In this document: positions 7,716-15,952 of the stretch, piece after piece | Position numbering within the stretch: position 1 is the first letter of the stretch | Layout of the letters: each line of letters starts with the position of its first letter | NCBI RefSeq assembly: GCF_004348995.1 | Contig: NZ_SMKQ01000076.1 | Location: 1 to 35,841 of the forward strand | Source: Nonomuraea terrae | GTDB taxonomy: Bacteria > Actinomycetota > Actinomycetes > Streptosporangiales > Streptosporangiaceae | DNA length: 35,841 bases | Direction of reading: 5' to 3' | Notes under the pieces: generated by a model | The model's database searches: none | Told to the model about the DNA's origin: nothing | Seen by the model: only the letters and a program-made list of their open reading frames with translations | Position numbers and translations under genes: made by a program

Positions 7716-9389
7716 TCACCGCCTCGTACGGCGTCGCTCGTGGGCGGCCGCCAGCAGGAGGTACGCGCTGGCCGTCCAGGTGTAGGCGCGATCGCGCAAG
7801 CCCTGACCGGTGCGGGCGTCGAAGTTCTCGGCGAATCCCGACTTCTCGCACAGGGCGCGGAAGCGGGCGCTGATCTCGTCGGCCAGGTCCGGATATCCGG
7901 CACGGCGCAGCCCGTCCTCGATCAGAACGGTCGAAGGCGCCCAGATGGGACCGCGCCAGTAGCCGTCGTCCTCGTAGTGCGGCGAGTCGGGCAGCTCGGT
8001 GGCAGGCCCGAACGCGGTCAGGTGCCGCTCGATCCGGGCGGCCAGCGCCGCGCGGACGGGGTGCGGCAGCTCCTCCCCCAGCACGATCGGCATGAGGTCG
8101 AGCAGGCTGGAGCTGGACCAGGTACGCCCCGACAGCGCGCCGCGGGCGATGAAGCGTTCGCCGTCCCACAGTTCGAGGAGGAGCGCGTCACGCATCCGGT
8201 CGGCCTGCGCGTTCCACCGGGCGGAGGCGTCCGCGTCGGTGGTCAGGCGGGCGAGTTCGCGCATCTGGAGGACGAGGAAGGCGGCCAGGTCGGCGGTCTC
8301 GACGATGCGCTCGGAGTCGAAGGTGGTGGCGTTGTCCCAGCCGCTGTCGTTGCCGTGCTGGTAGTGCGGCAGTTCGCGGCCGGGGACGCGGCGGGCGGTC
8401 AGCCAGAAGGCGGTCCAGCGTTCAAGTCGCCGGTAGACGTCCTCCGGCACGGGTGGCGGAGGAAGGTGACGCAGGGCCCACCCATGGATGGGCGGTTTGA
8501 CGAAGTTGTAGAGGATCTCGGAGTGGGTGATGGAGTCAGGCAGGGCGCCGGCCGCGTCCTGGTGGTCGAAGGGGAGGTGGTACTGGTCCCATGCCAGGCC
8601 GGGCAGGCCCGCGGCGACGGCGATGGCGTTGAAGCAGTGGTCCCAGCTCCAGACCTTGTCCATCCAATGCTTCGACATCAGCACCGCGGGTCTGGTGACG
8701 AAACCGGCTGGGCGCACGGTGGCCGACCACAGCACGTAGGCGGCCAGCTCGGCGGCGGGTGTGCGGTCGCTGCGCCAGGGCGCGACCGCCGCGGCGAAGG
8801 AGTCGAACTCCGCCCGCGCGGCCTTGACCACCTCGTCGAAGGACTCCGTCGCGGTGTAGGGGGCGCGGGCGGACTCGTACTCCTCGATGGCGACCTCCCA
8901 ATCGCCGCTCAGGCCGACCCCCCGCTCGGCGCCGCCGAGCGCCTGGGCGCCCAGCGGCTCGGCCTGCCCGCGAAGGAGGGTGATCCGGTAGCGGCGGCCG
9001 GTCTGGTAGACGGTGAAGACGTACGAGCCGTCGACGGGGTCCTGGTAGAAGTACGGGCCGCTGAACGGTGTCAGGACCGGGTCGGCGGCCAGCAGGCGGA
9101 GGCCGAGGCCACGCCCGCGCACGCGAACCGTGTCGACGTTCTCGTAGGCGAGGTCGATCCGGCCCTCGCCGTGGTTCCAGGTGAGTCGCTGCGGAGCGGC
9201 CGTGATCGCGGCGGCGGTCGCCGGGATCAGCTTCAGGACCGGGTGCATTCCGCTCTGGTGAGAGACCAGGTGCACGTCCTGGGCGTAGGTCTTCTCGGCC
9301 ACCACGGGCGAGAAGCCGAACCACGACCCGTGGTAGCTGAACGGGATCTCCCACGGGGAGAACACCGGGCCTGGGGCGGCGACGGTCAT
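7716..9389 (-). CDS. GH63-like (MGH1-type) glycoside hydrolase
   Basis: A 557-residue protein without signal peptide, hence probably cytoplasmic. The C-terminal (alpha/alpha)6 barrel region carries HGNDSGWDN (D348-S-G-W-D352-N), matching the ESGWD/GWDN general-acid segment of GH63 and GH37 enzymes, and later YWRGPIW and a FAENFDARTGQG segment. Families with this layout invert alpha-glucosidic bonds in trehalose, glucosylglycerate, mannosylglycerate or kojibiose-like sugars. The N-terminal third is a beta-sandwich. The ATG at 9389 overlaps the stop of the 49-codon ORF (TGATG), with AAGGGA upstream. As the last gene of the LacI-ABC-GH127 unit, it probably acts on an imported oligosaccharide. 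Substrate unknown; the family call is moderate, hydrolase fold good. Confidence 0.78.
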   Translation of the reverse strand: MTVAAPGPVFSPWEIPFSYHGSWFGFSPVVAEKTYAQDVHLVSHQSGMHPVLKLIPATAAAITAAPQRLTWNHGEGRIDLAYENVDTVRVRGRGLGLRLLAADPVLTPFSGPYFYQDPVDGSYVFTVYQTGRRYRITLLRGQAEPLGAQALGGAERGVGLSGDWEVAIEEYESARAPYTATESFDEVVKAARAEFDSFAAAVAPWRSDRTPAAELAAYVLWSATVRPAGFVTRPAVLMSKHWMDKVWSWDHCFNAIAVAAGLPGLAWDQYHLPFDHQDAAGALPDSITHSEILYNFVKPPIHGWALRHLPPPPVPEDVYRRLERWTAFWLTARRVPGRELPHYQHGNDSGWDNATTFDSERIVETADLAAFLVLQMRELARLTTDADASARWNAQADRMRDALLLELWDGERFIARGALSGRTWSSSSLLDLMPIVLGEELPHPVRAALAARIERHLTAFGPATELPDSPHYEDDGYWRGPIWAPSTVLIEDGLRRAGYPDLADEISARFRALCEKSGFAENFDARTGQGLRDRAYTWTASAYLLLAAAHERRRTRR

Positions 9390-9538
9390 CAAGCGAGGGT
9401 CCCTTCTCGAACGTCGAAGGCGCCCACGGTGAGGCGGCGACAGCTGACGCCTCCTCCGGTCATCGTGTACGTGCGGGCGCTGAGCATGTTGACTGCGGTC
9501 GCGGCGATGGTGACCGAGATGCCGGGCAGGGGCGTCAC
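9389..9538 (-). CDS. 49-codon ORF coupled at both ends (unrecognised)
   Basis: Between the GH127 and GH63-like genes there is a 49-codon frame. It starts with GTG at 9538, overlapping the GH127 stop as GTGA, and ends with TGA at 9389-9391, overlapping the next ATG as TGATG. The product starts MTPLPGISVTIAATAVNML and contains RTYTMTGGGVSCRRLTVGAF. Most codons end in G or C (about 41 of 49), similar to the neighbours. No family, membrane segment or metal site is recognised. It may be a real small protein, a fragment of a lost gene, or a frame kept open only to couple translation. Confidence 0.42.
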   Translation of the reverse strand: MTPLPGISVTIAATAVNMLSARTYTMTGGGVSCRRLTVGAFDVREGTLA

Positions 9539-11466
9539 TCTCCCGGAACGCCACCTTCGAGGGGCACTGCTCTCTGCTCAGGTGACACGGGAAGGAAGAT
9601 CCGCATGCCCGACGGCCCGCGCCGCGCCCACTCGTGGTACGGCCGCAGCGGCACGTCGAACCACTCCCCGCCCCCGGCGGGATCGGCCGGCCCGGCCGGA
9701 TAGGGCCACGACGGGTCGGCGAGGGGCAGTGTCCGGCCACGGACCAGGGCACCATCGGGAACCGCCCGGGGAACGGACCGGGGATCGACGACCAGGGAGT
9801 CGAAGCCGCCGGGATCGGGCAGGTCGCGGGACTCCACGCACAGCACCTCGGGCCCACGCTCCACCGCCACGCATCCGCGCACGGCGTCGATGCGCGGATC
9901 GGGCCAGGTGAAGCGCGGCTCGACCGGCAGGTGGAGGACGATCTCGTCGCCGGCGCGAAAGGCACGCCGCACCCGCGCCAGACCGGGTTCGACCGGGCGG
10001 GTCAGCCCGCTCTCGGTCAGCGTGGCCCCGGCGGCCCAGGCGGGGACACGCAGGGCGAGCGTCCAGGGCGCGGGCGCGTCGGCCACGATCCGCACGCGGA
10101 CGGCACCGCTCGCCGGATAGTCGGTCTCGACGTCCACGGCCGCCGGCCGGCCGCCCGGCAGTTCGGCGCGGATCTCGCAAGGGGCGTACTGGTGGATCTG
10201 CAGGCCATCGTCGTCGGTGGTGGCGAGGTAACCGTGCAGGCCGGCGAGCGTGCGGGCGACGTTCGTGGGGCAGCAGGAGACGTCGAACCAGGCGGCCCGC
10301 ACGCCGGCCTCCGCCCGCGGGCTCACCTCGTCCGGTCCGGCGGGCCTGCCGGGAACCCGCTGGTGGAGGGAGTTGGCGTAGAAGAACGCCCGGCCGTCGG
10401 CGCTCGGAGAGGTCGCGATGACGTTGTAGAGCGTGCGCTCGATGAGGTCGGTGTAGCGGACGTCGCCGGTGGCCAGGTGCAGCCGCCAGGAGACCATGAT
10501 CGAGGCGACCCCGGCGCAGGTCTCGCAGTAGGCCCGGTCCGGGGGCAGCTCCCAGTCCTCGCCGAATCCCTCGTCCTGGTGGCGCGAGCCCATGCCGCCC
10601 GTGAGGTAGGTGCGGCGGGCGACCGAGCGTTCCCACTGCCGTTCCACGGCGCGCAGCAGCTCGTCGTCACCGCGTTCGACCGCGACGTCGACCGCGGCGG
10701 CGGCGAGGTAGAGCGCGCGCACGGCGTGGCCGCGCCACACCGGGGCTTCGCGGACCGGGACGTCGTCCTGGAAGTACGCGCGCCCCAGGGGGATGTCGCG
10801 CAGCGTTCCGTGGCCGCGGCGGTCGAGGAACAGGCGAGCCTGCTCGACGTACCGCTCCTCCGCCAGCGCGCGGCCGAACTCGGCCAGGCCGACCTCGATC
10901 TCCGGGTGCCCGCAGATCCCGGCCAGCCCGTCGGGACCGAACACGCGGCACACGTGGTCGGCGGCCCGTCGCGCGACCCGCACCAGGTCATCCTCGCCGC
11001 GGGTGCGCAGCCGGGCCACGGCGGCCTGGAGCAGGTGGCCGGTGTTGTAGAGCTCGTGGCCCATCTCCAGGTCGCTGTAGCGCGGCGGCTGCCCGGCGTG
11101 CCCGAAGCAGGTGTTGAGGTATCCGTCCGGGTCCTGGGCTCGGGCGACGCGGGCGGTGAGCCGCTTGATCGCCGCCTCCGCCTCCGGGTCGCCGCTCCTC
11201 GCGCTCTCCCAGGCCAGGGCCTCCAGCAGCTTGTAGACCTCCGAGTCGGAGAACGACCAGCCGGGACGGTCGGGCCCGGTGGTCCCGTCGGCGACCCGGT
11301 CGAAGTTGGCCAGCCAGCCGAGGCGCTCCATCCACGACTCGCAGTGGGCGAGCGTCGCCGTGGCGTTCACGGCCTGGCGGCTCCCCCAGAACCCGCCGGT
11401 GAGCGAGACCTGCGCGAGCCCGAGGGGGCGTGCCCGGCCGTGGGACGGCAGCACGGGGCTGGTCAT
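9535..11466 (-). CDS. GH127 beta-L-arabinofuranosidase
   Basis: A 643-residue protein of the HypBA1 type, which releases L-arabinose from beta-L-arabinofuranosides by a retaining mechanism using a zinc-bound cysteine thiolate. The zinc and catalytic residues are all in place: Y-C-E315-T-C317-A and S-C398-C399-P-T-N, equivalent to Glu338, Cys340, Cys417 and Cys418 of HypBA1 with nearly the same spacing. GGFWGSRQ at the N-terminus and LEMGHELYNTGH near residue 135 are family features. There is no signal peptide, so it should act in the cytoplasm on imported sugars. The start is ATG at 11466 with GAAAGGG about 12 bases upstream. It follows two ABC permease genes on the same strand. Confidence 0.93.
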   Translation of the reverse strand: MTSPVLPSHGRARPLGLAQVSLTGGFWGSRQAVNATATLAHCESWMERLGWLANFDRVADGTTGPDRPGWSFSDSEVYKLLEALAWESARSGDPEAEAAIKRLTARVARAQDPDGYLNTCFGHAGQPPRYSDLEMGHELYNTGHLLQAAVARLRTRGEDDLVRVARRAADHVCRVFGPDGLAGICGHPEIEVGLAEFGRALAEERYVEQARLFLDRRGHGTLRDIPLGRAYFQDDVPVREAPVWRGHAVRALYLAAAAVDVAVERGDDELLRAVERQWERSVARRTYLTGGMGSRHQDEGFGEDWELPPDRAYCETCAGVASIMVSWRLHLATGDVRYTDLIERTLYNVIATSPSADGRAFFYANSLHQRVPGRPAGPDEVSPRAEAGVRAAWFDVSCCPTNVARTLAGLHGYLATTDDDGLQIHQYAPCEIRAELPGGRPAAVDVETDYPASGAVRVRIVADAPAPWTLALRVPAWAAGATLTESGLTRPVEPGLARVRRAFRAGDEIVLHLPVEPRFTWPDPRIDAVRGCVAVERGPEVLCVESRDLPDPGGFDSLVVDPRSVPRAVPDGALVRGRTLPLADPSWPYPAGPADPAGGGEWFDVPLRPYHEWARRGPSGMRIFLPVSPEQRAVPLEGGVPGE

Positions 11467-11485
11467 ATGGCGAAAACCCTTTCTG

Positions 11486-12292
11486 TCAGTCCTTGACGGC
11501 GCCCGCGGTGACCCCTGCGGCGATGTAGCGCTGCGCGAGGACGAGCAGGAAGGCCGCGGGCAGTGACGCGACCACGGCGGTCGCCATGATCGAGTTCCAT
11601 TGCGTGGTGTTGTTGCCGATGTAGCGGAAGATGCCGAGCGTGATCGGGATGACGTCGCTGTTGCGGTTGAGGGTCGAGGCGAAGATGAAGTCCGACCACG
11701 CCCACAGGAAGGCGAAGAGCGAGACCGTGATCACGGAGTTGCGGCTGAGCGGGAGCACGATCGACCGGAACGTCCGCCAGGTGCTCGCCCCGTCGATCTG
11801 CGCCGCGGCCATGACCTCCCCGGGGATGCCCGCCATGAATGCCCGGAACAGCAGCACCGCGAACGGCACGGCCAGCGTCGAGTCGGCCACGATCAGGCCC
11901 GCGACCGTGTTGAGCAGCCCGAGCCTGATGTAGATCGCGTAGAAGCCCATGGCCATGACGACGGCGGGGATCATCTGCGCGACCAGCAGCAGGAAGTCGA
12001 TCGCCCGTGCCCCGCGCGGGCGCAGCCTGGCCAGGGCGAACCCGGCCGGCAGCGACACGACGAGCGTGAGCGCGACGGTGCCCAGGCCGATGAAGAGGCT
12101 GGTGGCCAGGGCGGGCAGCTGCTGGCCGAGCGCGGCGGCGTAGCCCTCGAACGTCGGGTCCCAGGGGAACCAGTGGGGCGGGTCGGCCCGCATGTCGCTC
12201 GTCTTGGTGAGCGAGACGTTGACCATCCAGTAGACGGGGAAGAGCATCACGCCCACCAGGACGATGCCCACCGCGGTCTTCCATGCTCTCAT
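11486..12292 (-). CDS. carbohydrate ABC transporter permease (MalG/CUT1 type)
   Basis: A 268-residue inner-membrane protein with about six hydrophobic segments, beginning with a transmembrane helix at VGIVLVGVMLFPVYWMVNVS. The cytoplasmic coupling loop that contacts the ATPase is seen as AAAQIDGASTWRTFRSIVLP, the EAA-motif of importer permeases. The C-terminus YIAAGVTAGAVKD is typical of the MalG-like partner. The ATG at 12292 overlaps the stop of the upstream permease (ATGA). Together with the adjacent permease and lipoprotein it forms an oligosaccharide importer. No ATPase gene is present nearby. Confidence 0.93.
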   Translation of the reverse strand: MRAWKTAVGIVLVGVMLFPVYWMVNVSLTKTSDMRADPPHWFPWDPTFEGYAAALGQQLPALATSLFIGLGTVALTLVVSLPAGFALARLRPRGARAIDFLLLVAQMIPAVVMAMGFYAIYIRLGLLNTVAGLIVADSTLAVPFAVLLFRAFMAGIPGEVMAAAQIDGASTWRTFRSIVLPLSRNSVITVSLFAFLWAWSDFIFASTLNRNSDVIPITLGIFRYIGNNTTQWNSIMATAVVASLPAAFLLVLAQRYIAAGVTAGAVKD

Positions 12293-13233
12293 CCGGCCTC
12301 CTCCCTTCTCTGCAGGCGCACGTGGGCGAGCCCGGCGACGAAGGCGATGAGGATGAGCAGGTTGCCGACGGCCGCCGCCGGGGAGAAGTCGGGCTGGCCG
12401 GTGCCGAACGCCTCGCGGTACGACCAGATGGCCAGCGTCGTGGAGGCGTCCGCCGGGCCGCCCCTGGTCATGATCCAGATGATGTCGACGACCTTGAGCG
12501 TGTAGATCAGCCCGAGCAGCAACGTGATCAACGACACCGGCCGCAGCAGCGGGAGCGTGATGCGCCGGAAGCGCTGCCAGGCGCCGGCCCCGTCCAGACC
12601 GGCGGCCTCGTACAGCTCGGCGGGGATGTTCTGCAGCCCGGCGTACAGGATGACCAGGTTGAACGGGACGCCGAGCCAGACGTTGGCGATGGTGACGGCC
12701 AGCAGCGAGGTGTCCGGCGACGTCAGCCAGTTGATCTGGCCGATGCCGAACGCCTGGAGCGCCGCGTTGACGATGCCGTTCTCGCTGTTGAGCATCCACG
12801 ACCAGGTGGACGCCGACACGATCAGCGGCAGCAACCACGGCACGAGGAACATCGCCCGCAGCGTCGCCGCGAGGCGGAAGTGGCGGTGGAAGAAGACCGC
12901 GAGGGCCAGCCCGATGGCGTACTGCGCGGCGATGGACGCCAGCGTGAACACGGCCGTGCTGCGCAGCGCCCGCAGGAAGGTGCCGTCGGCGAGGATGTCC
13001 CGGTAGTTCTCCAGGCCGGTGAACTCCGGATCGCCCTGCACGAAGGCGCGCGGCGTGTAGTCGTGCACGCTGAGCTCGATGTTGCGATAGAGCGGATAGG
13101 CGTAGAAGACGAGCAGGTAGACGATGAGCGGGGCGAGGAAGGCGACGGCCGTCCACCGCCGGGCCCGGTTGCGCGGGGCAGCCGGGCGCGTCTCTCGTCT
13201 CACCGCGACCGTCTCGGTGCGAAGCGAGGTCAT
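12289..13233 (-). CDS. carbohydrate ABC transporter permease (MalF/UgpA type)
   Basis: A 314-residue membrane protein with a basic N-terminal tail, then AVAFLAPLIVYLLVFYAYPL as the first transmembrane helix and the common GLENYRDIL segment. The EAA coupling loop is EAAGLDGAGAWQRFRRITLP, and IIWIMTRGGPADAS is the conserved stretch of MalF-like permeases. The start ATG at 13233 is 4 bases beyond the stop of the binding-protein gene, and the stop overlaps the next permease. It is the first membrane subunit of the importer that probably feeds the GH127 and GH63-like enzymes. Confidence 0.93.
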   Translation of the reverse strand: MTSLRTETVAVRRETRPAAPRNRARRWTAVAFLAPLIVYLLVFYAYPLYRNIELSVHDYTPRAFVQGDPEFTGLENYRDILADGTFLRALRSTAVFTLASIAAQYAIGLALAVFFHRHFRLAATLRAMFLVPWLLPLIVSASTWSWMLNSENGIVNAALQAFGIGQINWLTSPDTSLLAVTIANVWLGVPFNLVILYAGLQNIPAELYEAAGLDGAGAWQRFRRITLPLLRPVSLITLLLGLIYTLKVVDIIWIMTRGGPADASTTLAIWSYREAFGTGQPDFSPAAAVGNLLILIAFVAGLAHVRLQRREEAG

Positions 13234-13237
13234 CGGA

Positions 13238-14506
13238 TCAGTCGCCGGTCGCCTGCTTCGCCTGTGCCTGCGCCTGCTTGAGCGCGTCGGCCGGGCTCGC
13301 CGCGCCGCTCAGCGCCTTCTGCACCGCGGTCCACAGCGCCTCGGAGATCGGCGGGTAGTCGGTGCCGAGGTTGTCGCTGGTGCGTCCCTTGGCCGAGCGC
13401 ACCGCGTCCACCCACGGCTGAAGGGAGGGCTCCTTGGCGAGGATCTGCTCCTGCCCTTCGGCGGTGGACGGGATGTAGTAGGCGAACGTGGTGCCGGTCT
13501 CCACGAGCCCCTCGGGCGTCGTCATGCACTCGAGGATCTTCTTGGTGGCGGCGTACCGGGCGGTGTCCTGCTGCACCGGGACGGTGATGAACTCGCCGCC
13601 CGTGGGCGTGGCGGCGGCGCCGCCGTCCTTGCCGGGGATCTGGACGACGCCGGTGGGGAAGTCCGCCTGCGCGGCGCTGTTGATCTGCCAGGTGCCGTTC
13701 TCGGCGAAGGCGAACTCGCCGGTCAGGAACTCCTCCCAGGTGGTGTTCTGGGAGTTGCTGATGACGGAGTTGGGGGCGATGCCGCTCTTGACCCACTCGG
13801 TCCACAGCGTCAGCGCCTCGACGGCCTGGGGTGAGTCGAGCTGGGTGAGCTGCGCGCCGGCGCCCCAGAACCACGGCAGGAACTGGAACGAGCCCTCCTC
13901 GGTGCCGATGGCCGCGAAGGTGATCGGCTTGGCGCCCGCGGCCTTCACCTTCTCCAGGGCCGCGCCGAGGGAGGCCCAGTCCTTGATCGAGGCCGGGTCG
14001 ACGCCGGCCTCGTCCAGGATCTTCTTGTTGTAGTAGAGGGCGAGGGTGTTCGCGCCGATGGGGATGCCGTACGTCTTGCCGTCCAGCTCGCCGGCGGCGA
14101 TGAGGTTCTTGTCGAACCTGGAGGTGTCGAGGCCGAAGTCGGCCATCGGGGCCAGCATCCCGGCGTCCGCCAGCGTCGAGACGGCCGGGTTGTCGAGGAG
14201 GATGACGTCCGGAGCGTTGCCCTCCTGTCCCGCGAGCAGGGCCTGGTTCGTCAGCGCGGTCGTGTCGTACGCGGTGCGTTCGATGGTGACGCCGGCCTGT
14301 CGCCCGCACGAGTCGACCCGCTTGGCCCACGCGGAGGACGCGTCGTGCTGCGGGTACGGGTCCCACCAGGTGTACGCGCCGCCGGCGGAGGCCGTGCCGG
14401 CGCCGGACGTGCCCTGGGGGGCCGACGCGCAGGCGGTGAGGGCGGACAGCGCCAGGACGGCGGTTCCGAAGACCGCCGCCCTCGTGAACACCGACGGACG
14501 GTTCAC
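13238..14506 (-). CDS. ABC sugar-binding lipoprotein (CUT1 solute-binding protein)
   Basis: A 422-residue secreted lipoprotein. The signal peptide ends in the lipobox LTAC (LALSALTACASAP), so the mature protein is anchored by a diacylglyceryl cysteine on the outer face of the membrane. Family patterns include PDVILLDNPAVSTLADAG, LDGKTYGIPIGANTLALYYN and EFAFAENGTWQI. It should capture oligosaccharides for the two permeases that follow directly. I prefer the GTG at 14506 because GGAGGA precedes it, giving a normal signal peptide (MNRPSVFTRAAV); an alternative GTG at 14530 would add eight residues and run through the putative operator. A LacI-type operator lies just upstream. Confidence 0.92.
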   Translation of the reverse strand: MNRPSVFTRAAVFGTAVLALSALTACASAPQGTSGAGTASAGGAYTWWDPYPQHDASSAWAKRVDSCGRQAGVTIERTAYDTTALTNQALLAGQEGNAPDVILLDNPAVSTLADAGMLAPMADFGLDTSRFDKNLIAAGELDGKTYGIPIGANTLALYYNKKILDEAGVDPASIKDWASLGAALEKVKAAGAKPITFAAIGTEEGSFQFLPWFWGAGAQLTQLDSPQAVEALTLWTEWVKSGIAPNSVISNSQNTTWEEFLTGEFAFAENGTWQINSAAQADFPTGVVQIPGKDGGAAATPTGGEFITVPVQQDTARYAATKKILECMTTPEGLVETGTTFAYYIPSTAEGQEQILAKEPSLQPWVDAVRSAKGRTSDNLGTDYPPISEALWTAVQKALSGAASPADALKQAQAQAKQATGD

Positions 14507-14517
14507 GATTCCTCCAA

Positions 14518-14531
14518 AGTTAACGCTCACA
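14518..14531 (-). promoter_or_regulatory. LacI-type operator before the binding-protein gene
   Basis: On the minus strand the site reads TGTGAGCGTTAACT, on the plus strand AGTTAACGCTCACA. It matches 12 of 14 positions of the palindrome at 15924-15937 in front of the secreted hydrolase, and is of the lac-operator class (TGTGAGC/GCTCACA halves). It lies in the 64-base gap between the LacI stop and the lipoprotein start, which suggests that the transport-hydrolase unit has its own regulated promoter. No clear -35/-10 pair is visible here. Confidence 0.65.
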
Positions 14532-14570
14532 TCGGGAGCGTGCCGGAAGTGTGGGGGTCAGGAGCTGGAG

Positions 14571-15599
14571 CTAGCGGGTGTGCGGTCTCGGGGGCGCCGT
14601 GCTTTCCCGGGAGACCAGTTCGGGCGAGATGAAGCGCACCACGAACGGCTCCGCTCTGGCCTGCGCGGACTCCACGCGGCGCACGAGCTGGCGCACCGCC
14701 ATGGAACCGAGGCGGTCGGGCGCGCTTTCGATGAACGAATACGACAGGGAGAAGGTGGCGGCGAAGTCGGCGGAGTAGCGGCCGATGACCGACAGGTCTT
14801 CGGGCACCCGCAGCCCTCGTGCGTAGGTGACCGAGGGCAGCGCCGCCGCGACCGCCTCGTTGTTGATCAGCAGGCCGGTCGCCGCCGGGTAGGCGTCGAG
14901 CAGACCGTTGAGCAGGCGTCCCACGGCGGGTTGCCGGGACTCGCCGTAGACGGCGTGCAGCGTGACGCCGAGCTGACGGGCACGTTCGAGCGCCGCGTCG
15001 CGCAGCCGCCACACGTAGGCGCCGCCCCGCTCGACCACGTGCTCCGGGTGGGAGATCAGGATGAGCTCGCGATGCCCGAGCCGGTGGAGGTGGTCCACCA
15101 TCACCCGCCCGGCCTCCGCGAAGTCGAGGTCGAACACGTCGAGCCCGGAGCAGTCGCCGGGCAGCCCGACCAGGGCGCCCGGCTGCGGCGCGGCGCGCAG
15201 GACGGGCAGCCGGGCGTCGTCCTGGGCGACGTTCATGAGCACGACGCCGTCGACCATGCGGGAGTCGGTGACCCGCCGCAGCGCCCGCACCCCGTCGGCC
15301 TCCGTGACCAGCAGCGTGTCGTAGCCGAGGTCGCGGGCGGTGTTGGTGACGCCCAGGATGTACTGCATCATCGCGGGCGCGAACTCGTCCTCGTGGAACT
15401 GGGCGAGCAGACCGAGGACCTTGGTCTGAGCGGTGGCGAGCGCACGGGCGCCGGCGTTCGGCGTGTACGCGAGCGCCTCGGCGGCGGCCAGCACGCGCTG
15501 GCGCACCTCCTCCGAGATGGGCCGCTTGCCCGACAGCGCGTAGGACGCCGTGCTGCGGCTCACCCCGGCCTCCCGGGCCACGTCCCCGATCGTCGCCAC
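14571..15599 (-). CDS. LacI-family transcriptional regulator
   Basis: A 342-residue repressor. The N-terminal helix-turn-helix reads ATIGDVAREAGVSRSTASYA, followed by the hinge helix GARALATAQTK and a periplasmic-binding-protein-like effector domain (VLGLLAQFHEDEFAPAMMQY onward). I chose the GTG at 15599 because GGAGGTGA precedes it and LacI proteins usually begin M-ATIGDVA; upstream ATGs at 15644 and 15656 would place an operator inside the coding region. It lies upstream of, and in the same direction as, the lipoprotein-permease-hydrolase genes and divergent from the secreted hydrolase. It therefore very probably regulates this locus in response to a sugar, which is inferred from context. 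Confidence 0.92.
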   Translation of the reverse strand: MATIGDVAREAGVSRSTASYALSGKRPISEEVRQRVLAAAEALAYTPNAGARALATAQTKVLGLLAQFHEDEFAPAMMQYILGVTNTARDLGYDTLLVTEADGVRALRRVTDSRMVDGVVLMNVAQDDARLPVLRAAPQPGALVGLPGDCSGLDVFDLDFAEAGRVMVDHLHRLGHRELILISHPEHVVERGGAYVWRLRDAALERARQLGVTLHAVYGESRQPAVGRLLNGLLDAYPAATGLLINNEAVAAALPSVTYARGLRVPEDLSVIGRYSADFAATFSLSYSFIESAPDRLGSMAVRQLVRRVESAQARAEPFVVRFISPELVSRESTAPPRPHTR

Positions 15600-15615
15600 A
15601 CTCACCTCCCGATCA

Positions 15616-15629
15616 TCGAACCGGTTCGA
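15616..15629. promoter_or_regulatory. LacI-type operator, class CGAACCGGTTCG, site A
   Basis: TCGAACCGGTTCGA is a perfect 14-bp palindrome 17 bases before the chosen LacI start. An AACCGGTT centre is typical of LacI/GalR-family operators, so autoregulation is likely. With CGAT flanks, 16 of 18 bases (15616-15633) agree with site B. Confidence 0.65.
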
Positions 15630-15735
15630 CGATTGCGTTGCCATGCTCCCTCGCATCGTTGCCCCGACGTCACCTTCTCCCCCGGACCGAGCAGGCTCCT
15701 CTCAACGCGGAGGCATCCTTCGACCACCGGAACGA

Positions 15736-15753
15736 GCGAACCGGTTCAACGAT
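15736..15753. promoter_or_regulatory. LacI-type operator, class CGAACCGGTTCG, site B
   Basis: GCGAACCGGTTCAACGAT agrees with site A at 16 of 18 positions. The palindrome centres are 120 bp apart, compatible with cooperative binding or a small loop. It lies about 100 bp upstream of the predicted promoter of the secreted hydrolase, in the shared divergent region. Confidence 0.6.
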
Positions 15754-15851
15754 GTGGCTCGACTGTTGCTCCGCCCGGCACCGGCGGTCAAGAGGGAGCA
15801 CAACCGGCGATACCGAATCGTGATATGCCGGAAACGCGGAGAGTCGGCCCA

Positions 15852-15880
15852 TTGACGCGCCCAGCGCGGCTACGTAACCT
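15852..15880 (+). promoter_or_regulatory. sigma70-type promoter of the secreted hydrolase
   Basis: TTGACG (15852-15857), a 17-base spacer and TAACCT (15875-15880) make a good vegetative promoter. Transcription would begin near 15887, giving a leader of about 65 bases that contains the operator at 15924-15937. The MarR gene promoter in this window uses the same TAACCT box. Confidence 0.6.
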
Positions 15881-15923
15881 ACGCGAAACCCTCGGTTGCG
15901 TTGCCACATCGCTCCCTCAGCCT

Positions 15924-15937
15924 TGTTAGCGCTCACA
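15924..15937 (+). promoter_or_regulatory. LacI-type operator in the leader of the secreted hydrolase
   Basis: TGTTAGCGCTCACA is a 14-bp palindrome broken at one pair, with the same half-sites as the classical symmetric lac operator (TGTGAGC/GCTCACA). It lies 15 bases before the start codon and downstream of the promoter, where a bound repressor would block elongation. The related site at 14518-14531 makes a two-member regulon within the locus. Confidence 0.72.
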
Positions 15938-15952
15938 CCAAGGGACATCGCC

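Noticed and set aside
7740..9911. A long plus-strand open frame opposite the GH63-like gene
   Set aside because: No recognisable domain; it is explained by the codon bias of the real minus-strand gene, and it crosses the GH127/GH63 junction.
15600..15656. Upstream ATG starts for the LacI protein at 15656 and 15644
   Set aside because: Neither has a properly spaced ribosome site, both would put an operator inside coding sequence, and the GTG at 15599 gives the standard LacI N-terminus.
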